In this document: piece after piece, positions 16,557-25,561 of the stretch
How positions within the stretch are numbered: position 1 is the stretch's first letter
How the letters are laid out: the number at the start of each line of letters is the position of its first letter
Source: Ruminococcus sp. OA3
Lineage (GTDB): Bacteria > Bacillota > Clostridia > Lachnospirales > Lachnospiraceae
NCBI RefSeq assembly: GCF_022440845.1
Contig: NZ_JAKNTO010000001.1
Location: 310,001 to 374,000, forward strand
Length of the DNA stretch: 64,000 nucleotides
Reading direction: 5' to 3'
The notes under the pieces: generated by a model
The model's database searches: none
Told to the model about the DNA's origin: nothing
Seen by the model: the letters and a program-made list of their open reading frames with translations, nothing else
Position numbers and translations under genes: made by a program

Positions 16557-18032
16557 TTAAGCCAAGCGAAGCCGCTTGATAATCTCACCCACTACTGCAT
16601 CAATATCAATATCTTCATAACTCTGTGTCCGGCAGACCCCTTCCGAGCAGTCAGGCAGGCTCGCCTGTACATCTTCAATCTCCTGAATCCCCTCCGCCAC
16701 ATAGCGCAGGTTCAGCAGATTTTCGGGACCTACATTTTCCGATGTGGCACTTCCGCCGACGGCTCCGCAGCCCAATGTCAGCGCCGGCATCAGACCTGTG
16801 GTACCGCCGATGCCTCCCAGCGCACTCGGTGTATTCACGACGATCCTGGACGCCGGAATTCTTCTGGCAAAATACTCGACCATGCTGTCATCCTTCGTGT
16901 GGATGGAGAAGGTATGCCCCGCCCCCTCGTAATGAAGGATTTCCTGACAAAGCTCACAGATCTCCACATAAGACGGCGCCGTGTAAAATGCCAGGATCGG
17001 TGCCAGTTTTTCATTAGAATAAGGGTGTCCTCTGCCGATGCCGTCTTCTCTTGCTACCAGAACCCTGGTCCCCCCGGGGATCTTGATATCTGCCATCTCT
17101 GCGATCACTGCCGCGCTTTTCCCCACGATCATCGGATTCATGGTCCCGTTAGCCCTGAGAATAAAGGTTCCCAGCTTCCTGATCTGTTCATCATCCAGAA
17201 AATACGCTCCCTGCCGTTCCATCTCGTTTCGGACGGCTTCCTCCATGCTCTCATCACAGACAACAGACTGCTCTGATGCGCAGATCGTGCCGTTGTCAAA
17301 CGTCTTGGAGTCCATGATACGTTTGACTGCCAGCGGCAGGTCAGCCGTCTTCTCTATGTAGGCAGGCCCGTTACCGGGACCTACTCCGATCGCAGGCGTG
17401 CCCGATGAATATGCCGCGCGCACCATGGCCGATCCCCCTGTCGCCAGAATCATCGCAATGTCCGGGTGGCGCATCAGATTGTCGGTAGCCTGCACGGTAG
17501 GAATGGTAATGCAGGATACGAGGTCCTCATTGCCGCCCATCTCTGCAATCGCCTGACGGATCACCTTCACCGTCTCCAGGATACAGTTCCTGGCGTTTGG
17601 ATGAGGGGAAAATACAATGGCATTTCCCGCCTTGATGGCAATCTCAGCCTTGTAAAGTGCCGTCGATGTCGGATTGGTCGACGGGATCAGTCCGGCGATC
17701 ACACCGACCGGAACTGCAAGCGTACGTACCTTTCGTTCTTCATCCCTGCCGATTTCTCCTATGGTTTTCATGTCTTTGATATGTTCATATACGCCGTTGC
17801 TGGCGAACACATTTTTAATTATTTTATCAGCTTCCACGCCGAATCCCGTCTCTTCGTGGGCCATCCTGGCCAGGCGCTTTGCATTCCGCACGCCGGCATA
17901 CGCGATTGATTTTACGATCGCGTCCACCTCTCTCTGATTCTTAGTACACAGTTCATTCTGGGCAGCCTTGGCTTTTTCCACAAGCTCGCGTACTTCCTGC
18001 ACTGACAAAAGATCTTTATCGTATAACTGCAT
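16557..18032 (-). CDS. eutE: EutE, CoA-acylating acetaldehyde dehydrogenase
   Basis: A 491-residue enzyme oxidising acetaldehyde with NAD+ and CoA to acetyl-CoA inside the compartment. The aldehyde dehydrogenase fold is clear: the NAD site [20 protein letters not shown], the catalytic Cys in [13 protein letters not shown], and [12 protein letters not shown] and [14 protein letters not shown]. The N-terminal helix ([16 protein letters not shown]) differs from the enterobacterial encapsulation peptide, but helices of this kind can mediate packaging. NADH it produces is reoxidised by EutG. Confidence 0.96.
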   Translation of the reverse strand: MQLYDKDLLSVQEVRELVEKAKAAQNELCTKNQREVDAIVKSIAYAGVRNAKRLARMAHEETGFGVEADKIIKNVFASNGVYEHIKDMKTIGEIGRDEERKVRTLAVPVGVIAGLIPSTNPTSTALYKAEIAIKAGNAIVFSPHPNARNCILETVKVIRQAIAEMGGNEDLVSCITIPTVQATDNLMRHPDIAMILATGGSAMVRAAYSSGTPAIGVGPGNGPAYIEKTADLPLAVKRIMDSKTFDNGTICASEQSVVCDESMEEAVRNEMERQGAYFLDDEQIRKLGTFILRANGTMNPMIVGKSAAVIAEMADIKIPGGTRVLVAREDGIGRGHPYSNEKLAPILAFYTAPSYVEICELCQEILHYEGAGHTFSIHTKDDSMVEYFARRIPASRIVVNTPSALGGIGGTTGLMPALTLGCGAVGGSATSENVGPENLLNLRYVAEGIQEIEDVQASLPDCSEGVCRTQSYEDIDIDAVVGEIIKRLRLA

Positions 18033-18035
18033 ATT

Positions 18036-18623
18036 TTAATTCTCCTGTCCCACAAATTCCAATATCTTTTGAATCAGTTCCTGTTTCTTGGCAAAACGGA
18101 TCTCCGGTGATGTCATATTGGTAACCTCCAGCTCTCTGGCCAGCCTGCGAAGAGCATCAACCGTCATCTTCTGCAGCTTCTCGAAGCTATAATCCTGTCC
18201 GTCATCTTCCACGCCGGCAGGCTGTTGCTCCTCCTGTGGCCCGGCTTCCGGTGTATTGACGGCTTTTGGCCCCCCGACAATTTCAGGCTCATGGATGACT
18301 TCTGCCTCCTCTGCAGGAACCTGTCCGGTCTCTGCCGAAACTTCACCTGAACTGTTCTTTTTTGAAATCATCCTGCCTACATCCGCTGCGGGGCGCGGAA
18401 TTACGTGTACCGATACGACAGTCCCCACACGGCCTGCCGCAGCAGCCGATGCATCGACAGCCGCTTTCACTGCACCTACATCGCCCCCGACCATGACCGT
18501 CACCAGTCCGCCTCTCACCTTTACGACATCCGTAAGAGAAACGTTTGCCGCCTTTAACGCACTATCCAAAGCCTCCACTGCTGCAAGGTAGCCATATACT
18601 TCGATCATTCCCAATGCTTTCAT
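18036..18623 (-). CDS. eutK: BMC-H shell protein with SAP/Rho-N-like tail (EutK-like)
   Basis: 195 residues. Residues 1-~92 form a BMC domain ([55 protein letters not shown]). An acidic Pro/Glu-rich linker of about 50 residues follows. The last ~45 residues (FEKLQKMTVDALRRLARELE, then FAKKQELIQKILEFV) resemble SAP or Rho-N domains, which bind nucleic acid. E. coli EutK likewise has a C-terminal nucleic-acid-binding-like domain. The tail would face the lumen or the cytosol; its ligand is unknown. Confidence 0.85.
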   Translation of the reverse strand: MKALGMIEVYGYLAAVEALDSALKAANVSLTDVVKVRGGLVTVMVGGDVGAVKAAVDASAAAAGRVGTVVSVHVIPRPAADVGRMISKKNSSGEVSAETGQVPAEEAEVIHEPEIVGGPKAVNTPEAGPQEEQQPAGVEDDGQDYSFEKLQKMTVDALRRLARELEVTNMTSPEIRFAKKQELIQKILEFVGQEN

Positions 18624-18658
18624 ATAGTACCTCCGCTGCTATCTCGATACCGCCTGCT

Positions 18659-19309
18659 CTACTCTTTTGGATTTTCCGCCACGAATTCCACTGCCTGGGC
18701 AAATGCATCACAGGCCGCTTTGCATGCAGACTGACTGCCCGTGAGCAGCGCGCCGCCGAAGTTTGTCTCTGACGGAGGTGCGTACAGTACGCACATTCTT
18801 ACGTCAGCCGCTTTCAGAGCCGCATCCACCCCATACATGGCCTCAAGGGGAGGTGCGATCAGGTACGCCAGCGCTTCGCCTTCCGCAATTCCTGCTCCGT
18901 CAGACAGATAGGAACCGGTGCGGGAGATACAGTGTGCATAATAAACGATGGTGTCGTCTTCGTTAGCAGAGACAAAATGAGCCTCATTTTCAATCACATC
19001 CACACAGGCTTCCAGTCCGCTTCTCACTTCCGCGGGATTCGGTCCTGCCAGAATGCCGATGATCTCACCCGCCAGCCTGGTGTTGGCATTGTCGGCGCCT
19101 CCGTAAAAACTTTTTGCGTAGACAACTTTTACGTCCGCCTTCTTGGTTGCCTCATCAAGAGCCGTATACGTAACATCATCACAGTTCGAGGTGATCAGAG
19201 CCACGGATTTCTGGTCCGGCGCCAGATTCAGTTCTTTTGCCATATCCGGGCTGACATTCGATATGATTTTGGTTGCAAGTACATCCGCTTTGATTGGATC
19301 TCGTTTCAT
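18659..19309 (-). CDS. eutL: EutL, BMC-T shell protein
   Basis: 216 residues, a circularly permuted tandem BMC protein: DPIKADVLATKIISNVSPDM, the SLDEATKKADVKVVY-like segment, CISRTGSYLSDGAGIAEGEA and LYAPPSETNFGGALLTGSQ are EutL hallmarks. Trimers have a gated central pore thought to admit large cofactors, and an ethanolamine-binding site that may keep it closed. It sits immediately downstream of eutBC, as in other eut operons. Confidence 0.96.
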   Translation of the reverse strand: MKRDPIKADVLATKIISNVSPDMAKELNLAPDQKSVALITSNCDDVTYTALDEATKKADVKVVYAKSFYGGADNANTRLAGEIIGILAGPNPAEVRSGLEACVDVIENEAHFVSANEDDTIVYYAHCISRTGSYLSDGAGIAEGEALAYLIAPPLEAMYGVDAALKAADVRMCVLYAPPSETNFGGALLTGSQSACKAACDAFAQAVEFVAENPKE

Positions 19310-19330
19310 TTGATTCCCTCCTATCAGTAC

Positions 19331-20221
19331 TTAGAGTTTTAGATCAGTTCCGCTGGCTTTCATCTCCAAAATCTTCTTAATGATATCAGCGATATGTGCC
19401 CCTGCCTCAGCCGGAATCGTACCATCCCTGTGAATATTGGAAACTACCGTCCTCCTGGCCTCCGGCATTCCGACCGTTGCCTTGTAAGCGATATATGCCG
19501 ACATGGACTTCGCTGTGATCAGTCCGGGCCGTTCTCCGATCAGCACACAGGTCACTTCCGCACCTGTGATCTCCGATATCTGATCCATCGCTCCCACACG
19601 CCCATATTTTACAAAAAATGGCGTTCCGCACTCGATACCCGCACTTTTAAGCCCCTGCTGGATCGCCGGAAGTACATCCCCGACATTTGCCGCGACAGCC
19701 GCCGAACTCAGTCCGTCTGACACATAGATCTGGACCTTCGGGTTCTTTGTGCATTTTTCTTTGATGGTCTGCACCGCTTCGTCATCTAACCTTCTTCCGA
19801 GGTCGGGCCTCGTCAGATATGTATCTTTGTTGTCACAGCATGTCTGCACCGTGAACAGCCCCATATTGTCGATGAAATCCTGGTCAACATCTGAGAACAC
19901 CGCATCCTGTGCCGCTGAATGGGCTGCCTTAAACTGAAGGACCGGATCTGTCTTATAGCGGGCGCCGGCTTTTCCGATTCCCAGACGGCAGGGAGCGTAC
20001 TGTTTCAGGTCATAGTATGCTTCCCCATTTACCGGATGTTCAACGAGGTACTGTGTTTTGATATCTACTTCCGTCACGTCCGGAATACAGCCTTTTTCGA
20101 TCACAGGCGTGCCGGCATCGGAAGACTTTGCGGCAGCTGCAGAGGGACCGTCCGTTTGATTCAGATTCATTTCCACCAAAACCTGTTCTATAATACTTCT
20201 CAAATCTTTTTCATTAACCAA
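19331..20221 (-). CDS. eutC: Ethanolamine ammonia-lyase small subunit
   Basis: Together with EutB, splits ethanolamine to acetaldehyde and ammonia using adenosylcobalamin. Conserved regions are LGIGKAGARYKTDPVLQFKA, VYVSDGLSSAAV-like (IYVSDGLSSAAVAANV), VKYGRVGAMDQI and IGERPGLITAKSMSAYIAY. The N-terminal ~30 residues (RSIIEQVLVEMNL) resemble the encapsulation helix described for EutC. The start was put at TTG 20221, seven bases after AGGAGG, because the GTG at 20230 overlaps that ribosome site. It begins 12 bp after the eutB stop. Confidence 0.95.
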   Translation of the reverse strand: MVNEKDLRSIIEQVLVEMNLNQTDGPSAAAAKSSDAGTPVIEKGCIPDVTEVDIKTQYLVEHPVNGEAYYDLKQYAPCRLGIGKAGARYKTDPVLQFKAAHSAAQDAVFSDVDQDFIDNMGLFTVQTCCDNKDTYLTRPDLGRRLDDEAVQTIKEKCTKNPKVQIYVSDGLSSAAVAANVGDVLPAIQQGLKSAGIECGTPFFVKYGRVGAMDQISEITGAEVTCVLIGERPGLITAKSMSAYIAYKATVGMPEARRTVVSNIHRDGTIPAEAGAHIADIIKKILEMKASGTDLKL

Positions 20222-20233
20222 ACTTTCCACCTC

Positions 20234-21613
20234 CTATTTGCTCAAAAATACGGATGCATCGCCTGCAAGCGGCGTCAGTTTTCCATTTTCAGAGAATCCC
20301 ATCTTTTCCAGCCACGCATCGAATTCTTTAATCGGGCGCAGTCCGAACACTTCCCGAAGTCCTGCCGCTTCATGATAGCCGGTACACTGGTACATCAGCA
20401 TGCAGTCGTCGCCCTGCGGCACACCCATGACGTAGTTGCAGCCCGCTGCCACCAGCAGAGTCGCCAGATTCTCGATGTCGTTCTGGTCAGCCTTCATATG
20501 ATTCGTGTAGCACGCGTCACAGCCCATCGGGATACCTGTCAGCTTACCCATGAAATGATCTTCCAGACCTGCACGGATCACCTGTTTGGAATCATACAGA
20601 TACTCCGGTCCGATAAATCCCACGACGGTGTTTACCAGGAATGGCTGGTACCGTCTGGCGAATCCATAACACCTGGCTTCCATGGTCACCTGGTCCCAGC
20701 CGTTGTGTGCCTCCGATGACAGCTCGGATCCCTGCCCCGTCTCAAAGTACATCACATTCGGTCCTGTACTGGTACCTTTGTGAAGCATCATATCGCGGCC
20801 CTCATCCAGCATGGATGCAGTCAGTCCGAATGCCTCATTCCCCATCTGGGAACCTGCAATGGACTGGAACATCAGATCGATCGGGGCTCCCAGCGTGTCG
20901 GCGGCCTCCATCTGTGTGGTGACATGTGCAAGCACACAGATCTGCGTCGGCACGTTCCACTCGTTCTTAAACTCGTCAAAACTCCTCAGAATTCTTGCAA
21001 CGCTCTCCACCGAATCATCCACCGGATTCAGTCCGATCACCGCGTCCCCACAACCAAGACTTAGGCCTTCCATCACCGAAGCCATGATGCCTTTCGGATC
21101 ATCTGTCGTATGGTTGGGCTGCAGACGTGAGGAAAACGTCCCCGGCAGGCCGATTGTCGTATTGCAGTGCGCCGATACCCTGATCTTTTTCGCTGCATAG
21201 ATCAGATCCAGATTGCTCATCAATTTGCAGACAGCCGCCACCATCTCACTGGTAATACCCCTGGACGCCCTGCGGACCATATCGCCTGTAGTCTCTGTAT
21301 CCAGGATCCATTCACGGAACTCGGCTACCGTCTTGTTCTTGATCTCCCCGTAAATGGTTTCGTTGACGGAATCCTGGATGATCCTGGTCACTTCATCCTC
21401 TTCATAGGGAACTGCCGGATTGTTGCGGAGGTCTTCCAATGTGATATGTGAAAGCACAACTTTTGCAGCTACTCTTTCTTCCGCAGATTCTGCGGCAATT
21501 CCTGCCAGCTTATCGCCGGACTTTTCTTCATTGGCTTTTGCCATGACTTCGCGAAGAGATTTAAATTCATATACCCTGCCAAATAATTTTGTCTTTAATA
21601 TCAATCCTTTCAC
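20234..21613 (-). CDS. eutB: Ethanolamine ammonia-lyase large subunit
   Basis: The catalytic TIM-barrel subunit, 459 residues. Hallmarks are FKSLREVMAKANEEKSGDKL and LAGIAAESAEERVAAKVVLS near the N-terminus, LPGTFSSRLQPNHTTDD, GLSLGCGDAVIGLNPVDDS and AEINCLD-like regions toward the C-terminus (FIGPEYLYDSKQVIRAGLED). The length matches the family. It lies between eutA and eutC, consistent with stoichiometric expression of the lyase and its reactivase. Confidence 0.97.
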   Translation of the reverse strand: MKGLILKTKLFGRVYEFKSLREVMAKANEEKSGDKLAGIAAESAEERVAAKVVLSHITLEDLRNNPAVPYEEDEVTRIIQDSVNETIYGEIKNKTVAEFREWILDTETTGDMVRRASRGITSEMVAAVCKLMSNLDLIYAAKKIRVSAHCNTTIGLPGTFSSRLQPNHTTDDPKGIMASVMEGLSLGCGDAVIGLNPVDDSVESVARILRSFDEFKNEWNVPTQICVLAHVTTQMEAADTLGAPIDLMFQSIAGSQMGNEAFGLTASMLDEGRDMMLHKGTSTGPNVMYFETGQGSELSSEAHNGWDQVTMEARCYGFARRYQPFLVNTVVGFIGPEYLYDSKQVIRAGLEDHFMGKLTGIPMGCDACYTNHMKADQNDIENLATLLVAAGCNYVMGVPQGDDCMLMYQCTGYHEAAGLREVFGLRPIKEFDAWLEKMGFSENGKLTPLAGDASVFLSK

Positions 21614-21622
21614 CCTCCTTTT

Positions 21623-23053
21623 TCATGAGTTAAATATTAAGGTTTTGGTCACGACCGGAACCACGCGCCCCATGGCTACAGGTTCCCCGATGTCAATGTA
21701 GTCGCCGTCATTCGCGTATATCCCGTCAATGCAGATGAGATCCTTCCTGTTTTCAAGAAGTACGTTCAGCGCATTTCCGAGTACCTTGGCGATATCATTC
21801 TCTATTACCAGAATCAGCGGATGGGGACCTTCGATGATCTCCTCTGCCCCCTGCACTATGCAGCGGGCGAGTTCCTGAATCTGTGCAAAACTGGTATGAT
21901 AATCGCCGGAAAATACGATGGCAACCTGTCCCAGCACACCATCCGTCCCATAAAGAGGCAGTTTTTTTCGAATGGTATCCTGAAACCCTGCCGGCTCCTG
22001 TTCCTCCTCCGCCGGAACCTTCAGAACCGGAATGTTTTTCATCGGCAGCTTTCCCCTTGTATAGCTGATGGTGCTGCCGCTAACATTTGTTGTGTGTGTG
22101 CCTGCGCCGACCACTGTCGCCCGGATCGTCTCGGCAGCCGGATACCGCCTGACTGTCTGCAGTGCCCGGTTTTGTTTTACCGCCCTTGCCAGCAGTACGC
22201 CGATATCTCCGTACTGGAATACATCCTTCGGTTCATCCTCATAAATGCAGCTGGCGACTCCGCCGGAATATGTAAGCGCCATGATTCCCGGTGTATCCGG
22301 CAGCATGCTTCCCTTGTTGGTATACAGTCCCCGGTGTACGCGGTCAGACGGACTTAAGTGCAGCGCCATGGCGAGCTGTTCCGCCATGCGCTCACAGATG
22401 CGGTACAGAACCCGCTCATCCGCCGTATCCCCTTCCCGGAGAGGAATCTTATATTCCTCAGCCAGCCTGGATATCCCCGGATAAATATAACGGATCTTTC
22501 CATTTTCAATCTTGATCAGCCGTCCCCCGATATCCAGACAGCAGGTGCCTTTTAACTTTCCCTTCTGGAACAGCGCTATGTTGCTGGTCCCTCCTCCAAT
22601 ATCCACATTGGCTATCACCTCCCGATGTTCCTCTGACAACTTATCTGTACCGGCGCCCCTGGCAGAAAGTACAGCCTCCAGGTCCGGCCCCGCGGTGGCA
22701 ACCACAAAGTCCCCCGCCATATCACTCAGAGAGTTTAAAACACTGTTGGCGTTCTGCTTCCTGGCAGTCTCACCGGTGATGATGACCGCCCCTGTCTGCA
22801 GATCCTCCGGCTTCATGCCGGCATTCTGGTATTCCATCTGAATGATCTCTTTTACTCTGGCGGCATCGATCTCCGTCTGGGACAAAAGCGGCGTAAAATA
22901 TATCCGGCTGCGGTAAGTCACTTCCTTTTCCACAATGCTGATGCGGGGCACCATATAACTGCTCGCCCTGTTCTCGATGATCAGCCTGCTGAAGATCAGC
23001 TGCGTGGTCGAAGTTCCGATATCTATTCCAACACTTAAAATTGTCTCCCGCAT
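21623..23053 (-). CDS. eutA: EutA, ethanolamine ammonia-lyase reactivase
   Basis: A 476-residue ASKHA-fold ATPase that exchanges damaged cobalamin from EutBC for fresh AdoCbl. The phosphate-1 motif is ILSVGIDIGTSTTQLIFSRL, the second motif is IANVDIGGGTSNIALFQKG, and the substrate-family motif AVIITGETARKQNANSVL follows the first. GTG/ATG context is normal and the gene is followed by eutB after 9 bp. Confidence 0.95.
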   Translation of the reverse strand: MRETILSVGIDIGTSTTQLIFSRLIIENRASSYMVPRISIVEKEVTYRSRIYFTPLLSQTEIDAARVKEIIQMEYQNAGMKPEDLQTGAVIITGETARKQNANSVLNSLSDMAGDFVVATAGPDLEAVLSARGAGTDKLSEEHREVIANVDIGGGTSNIALFQKGKLKGTCCLDIGGRLIKIENGKIRYIYPGISRLAEEYKIPLREGDTADERVLYRICERMAEQLAMALHLSPSDRVHRGLYTNKGSMLPDTPGIMALTYSGGVASCIYEDEPKDVFQYGDIGVLLARAVKQNRALQTVRRYPAAETIRATVVGAGTHTTNVSGSTISYTRGKLPMKNIPVLKVPAEEEQEPAGFQDTIRKKLPLYGTDGVLGQVAIVFSGDYHTSFAQIQELARCIVQGAEEIIEGPHPLILVIENDIAKVLGNALNVLLENRKDLICIDGIYANDGDYIDIGEPVAMGRVVPVVTKTLIFNS

Positions 23054-23078
23054 GGGAATCGCCTCCCTTATGTATCCT

Positions 23079-23531
23079 CTACTCTTTTTCTTCCCCCTTA
23101 AAAAACTGTATCAGTTCCTCAAACCCCGTCCCGTCATAGCTGCTGGTCACAAAGATGTCCCTTGCTCCCGCCATCCGGAGATACTGTTTTGCAGCCTCCA
23201 CCTGATCCGGAGTCGCCAGGTCATTCTTTGTGACAACGCCGATGCAGGGCTTGGCAAATGTGCTGGAATATCCCGGCGGAAACATTGTCCCCTCTTCATC
23301 TGCCTGCTGGACCAGGACAATAAGATCGGCATCGGCTGCTGTCACGATCAGCGCTCCCCTGAGGTGGGTTCTCTCAAGATACTCCCCCGGTGTGTCGATG
23401 ATGTTGTCGTTGATAATCTCTATGGTCTGTGTTTTGTGATATTTCAAATCTTCCTGATTAATGTACTGACACAGTGTCGTCTTGCCGGCCATCGACCGTC
23501 CGATCAGGATAATCCTTTTTTTTGCCGTCAT
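23079..23531 (-). CDS. eutP: EutP, small GTPase-like acetate kinase
   Basis: 150 residues with a Ras-like P-loop (LIGRSMAGKTTLCQYI), switch/G3 region IIDTPGEYLE and G4 motif TKNDLA. Salmonella EutP has been reported to have acetate kinase activity, so EutP and EutQ may provide ATP from acetyl phosphate here, in the absence of AckA in the operon. It lies between eutS and eutA. Confidence 0.93.
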   Translation of the reverse strand: MTAKKRIILIGRSMAGKTTLCQYINQEDLKYHKTQTIEIINDNIIDTPGEYLERTHLRGALIVTAADADLIVLVQQADEEGTMFPPGYSSTFAKPCIGVVTKNDLATPDQVEAAKQYLRMAGARDIFVTSSYDGTGFEELIQFFKGEEKE

Positions 23532-23542
23532 TTTCTTTTCCC

Positions 23543-23890
23543 CTATGAACGAGTCACAGGTGCCGGAGCAAAGCCCATCACATCGCAGAGCACTTTCATC
23601 ACATCCTGAAGCGCCGCTTCTACCTCCGAAACCTCCCCCGTAATAATCAAAGAACCGTTAAACCTGTCCACAAATCCGATCTTTATTCCCGCCGCCTTGC
23701 TCGCCACGTCAGCGGCAATAATGGCTGCCTCGCTCGGTGTGATTGTAAAGATCCCGATGGCACCGCTGGCATCAATCAGTCCCATTTTCGCATACAGCTC
23801 TTTCACCGGATGCGGAATCACATGAGCCAGTGTGACCTGCTTGCCCGGTACAAATTCCTGTATGATACGTTCTTTCTTACCTTCAAACAT
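23543..23890 (-). CDS. eutS: EutS, permuted BMC-H shell protein
   Basis: 115 residues. The N-terminal segment (RIIQEFVPGKQVTLAHVIPH) precedes the BMC core (ASGAIGIFTITPSEAAIIAA), the circular permutation typical of EutS/PduU. EutS hexamers are bent in E. coli and may form shell edges. It follows eutG by 2 bp. Confidence 0.94.
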   Translation of the reverse strand: MFEGKKERIIQEFVPGKQVTLAHVIPHPVKELYAKMGLIDASGAIGIFTITPSEAAIIAADVASKAAGIKIGFVDRFNGSLIITGEVSEVEAALQDVMKVLCDVMGFAPAPVTRS

Positions 23891-23892
23891 AA

Positions 23893-25050
23893 CTATCGCC
23901 TCTTTCTGTTATCTAAGTTCAGTTTTCCCGTATAGGCCCTCATGAACAGTTCCCGGATCTCTTCTACCTGGCATGCTCTTGGATTTGTCTTTGTGCAGGT
24001 GTCTTTATACGCCGCCTCTGCCATGTCGTCCAGCACCCGTTCAAAATCGTCTTTTTCAATTCCAGCAGCTTTGATGCTTTCCGGAATCCCCAGCTGACGA
24101 ATCATCTGTTTTGTGGACCGCACTACGCTGAACGCGCTCTGCCTGATACTCGAACCGTCAATTTTCACTAGCCTGGCGATAATGGCATACCGTTTCGCGG
24201 TGTCTGTCAGCTTATCATGGCATCCTGCGTTAAATGACATCACATAGGGCAACAGTATACCGTTCGCCCGTCCATGCGGAATGTGAAAATGAGCTCCCAG
24301 TGTATGTGCCATGCTGTGGTTCAGGCCCAGCCCTGCGTTGCTGAAAGCCATACCCGCAAGGCACGATGCATGGTGCATCTTCTGCCGGGCCTCCAGGTTG
24401 TCCGGCTCATGGCAGACTCTGAGCAGATTGCTTCTGACCAGCTTGATCGCTTTCTCAGCCGCTGCGTCAGTAAAATCACTGGCCTCCGTTGACACAAACG
24501 CTTCAATCGCATGGGTCAGTACATCAATACCCGTATCCGCAGTCACAGCCGGGGGAACAGACTTTACAAGCTCCGCATCCAGTATGGCTGCATCCGGCAG
24601 CATTTCATCTTCCACCAGCGGATACTTCGCCGATTTTTCCGGATCGCTGATCACAGAAAATTTACTTACCTCAGAGCCCGTCCCGCTTGTCGTCGGTATC
24701 ACCGCGAGCAGGCATTTTTCTGTGAGTCCCTGGCGGACCGACAGATAATTCATTGCCTTAGCCGTATCGATCGCCGATCCTCCGCCCAACGCAAGCAGTA
24801 TCTGGGGATTAAAATCCAGCATGATCGATATCCCCTTTGTGACGGTCGCTATATCCGGATCCGGCTTCACCTCCTGGAAAATCTGATATGCTATCCCCAT
24901 CGCCTCAAGCGGCTCTGTCAGATAACTGACCTTTCCGCTGTCATACAAAAAGCGGTCTGTGACGATAAAAGCCCGTTCTTTTCCTTTTAATACCTCTCTT
25001 AATCCCGACTTATCCGTGTAAATCCTTGGTTTTACATAAAAATTATTCAC
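23893..25050 (-). CDS. eutG: EutG-like iron-containing alcohol dehydrogenase
   Basis: 385 residues, group III Fe-dependent alcohol dehydrogenase. The NAD-binding motif is ILALGGGSAIDTAKAMNYLS-like (LLALGGGSAIDTAKAM). The metal ligands sit in GIDVLTHAIEAFVS and HTLGAHFHIPHGRANGILLP. It reduces acetaldehyde to ethanol and recycles NADH from EutE within the compartment. It is the first gene of the operon; the GTG start follows GGAGGG, at the end of a ~255-nt structured leader. Confidence 0.93.
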   Translation of the reverse strand: MNNFYVKPRIYTDKSGLREVLKGKERAFIVTDRFLYDSGKVSYLTEPLEAMGIAYQIFQEVKPDPDIATVTKGISIMLDFNPQILLALGGGSAIDTAKAMNYLSVRQGLTEKCLLAVIPTTSGTGSEVSKFSVISDPEKSAKYPLVEDEMLPDAAILDAELVKSVPPAVTADTGIDVLTHAIEAFVSTEASDFTDAAAEKAIKLVRSNLLRVCHEPDNLEARQKMHHASCLAGMAFSNAGLGLNHSMAHTLGAHFHIPHGRANGILLPYVMSFNAGCHDKLTDTAKRYAIIARLVKIDGSSIRQSAFSVVRSTKQMIRQLGIPESIKAAGIEKDDFERVLDDMAEAAYKDTCTKTNPRACQVEEIRELFMRAYTGKLNLDNRKRR

Positions 25051-25210
25051 AGTACCCTCCTTTACACTTTTTTACAATTCATGAAAGATTGCGCGAAAGA
25101 GCAGTCTTTACCTGCGGCAGATCGCGCAGGCGGGCTCTTTTTCTCCACCACTGTATGATCCCGCTGAGCGCTTTTATATTCCAGAGGATTTCTCTGTAAT
25201 TTCCAGTAAA
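25051..25210 (-). promoter_or_regulatory. Structured distal leader of the eut operon
   Basis: Between the leader terminator and eutG the RNA can fold a CAGAG/CTCTG hairpin (about 25182-25196). It can also form a 7-bp stem AAAGAGC/GCTCTTT enclosing CCTGCG-N8-CGCAGG (25097-25140). A competing pairing of GCGCGA with TCGCGC uses the same bases. Such mutually exclusive helices are typical of RNA switches. I could not identify a cobalamin riboswitch core or the paired hexaloop hairpins bound by EutV. Confidence 0.45.
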
Positions 25211-25259
25211 TTAAAAAAGTGCTTAGTTTTTCACATCAGCCAGAAAAACCAAGACACTT
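25211..25259 (-). terminator. Intrinsic terminator inside the eut leader (attenuator)
   Basis: A 16-bp stem with one bulged C: arms 25259-25243 and 25232-25217, loop TGGCTGATGT, followed by six T residues. It lies ~55 nt after the predicted transcription start and ~160 nt before eutG, so the operon should be expressed only when termination is prevented. In other Firmicutes EutV, an ANTAR protein, does this. Confidence 0.8.
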
Positions 25260-25315
25260 CATTTTTTTGCACGTAATTGGCGCTCAATATGGAGTTTTTA
25301 TTTCTAATTTATCTA

Positions 25316-25344
25316 ACAATACCATATTTTTCATATTTTGTCAA
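25316..25344 (-). promoter_or_regulatory. eut operon promoter
   Basis: TTGACA (25344-25339), a 17-bp spacer and TATTGT (25321-25316) on the minus strand. The expected start is near 25308, which leaves a leader of about 255 nt before eutG. Such a strong sigma-A promoter agrees with control by termination rather than initiation. Confidence 0.78.
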
Positions 25345-25542
25345 CTTTGTCTATTTTTAATCCTTTATATTAAGATTTTTTATCTATTTTTATTGTTTTA
25401 TAAACTTCTTTCGCTATTAATCCTTTATTTCAAGAAATTTCACCCCGCATCGATCTGTGTCCGTAAGAAAAATTGTGTCAAAGTGTAATCCTGGGGCGTG
25501 TTTTTATTGTGCAGGGGGCAAGTTTTCTGATACAATAAGAAA

Positions 25543-25561
25543 GGCGCCCTAAATGGGCGCC
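25543..25561 (-). terminator. spoIIID terminator overlapping its stop codon
   Basis: GGCGCCC-ATTTA-GGGCGCC followed by TTTCTT. The last codons of spoIIID form the upstream arm and its TAG stop falls in the loop. Confidence 0.85.

Noticed and set aside
25051-25260. Cobalamin riboswitch in the eut leader
   Set aside because: The region is structured and precedes B12-dependent genes, but I could not find the conserved core and B12-box sequences. Only a terminator and alternative stems can be supported.
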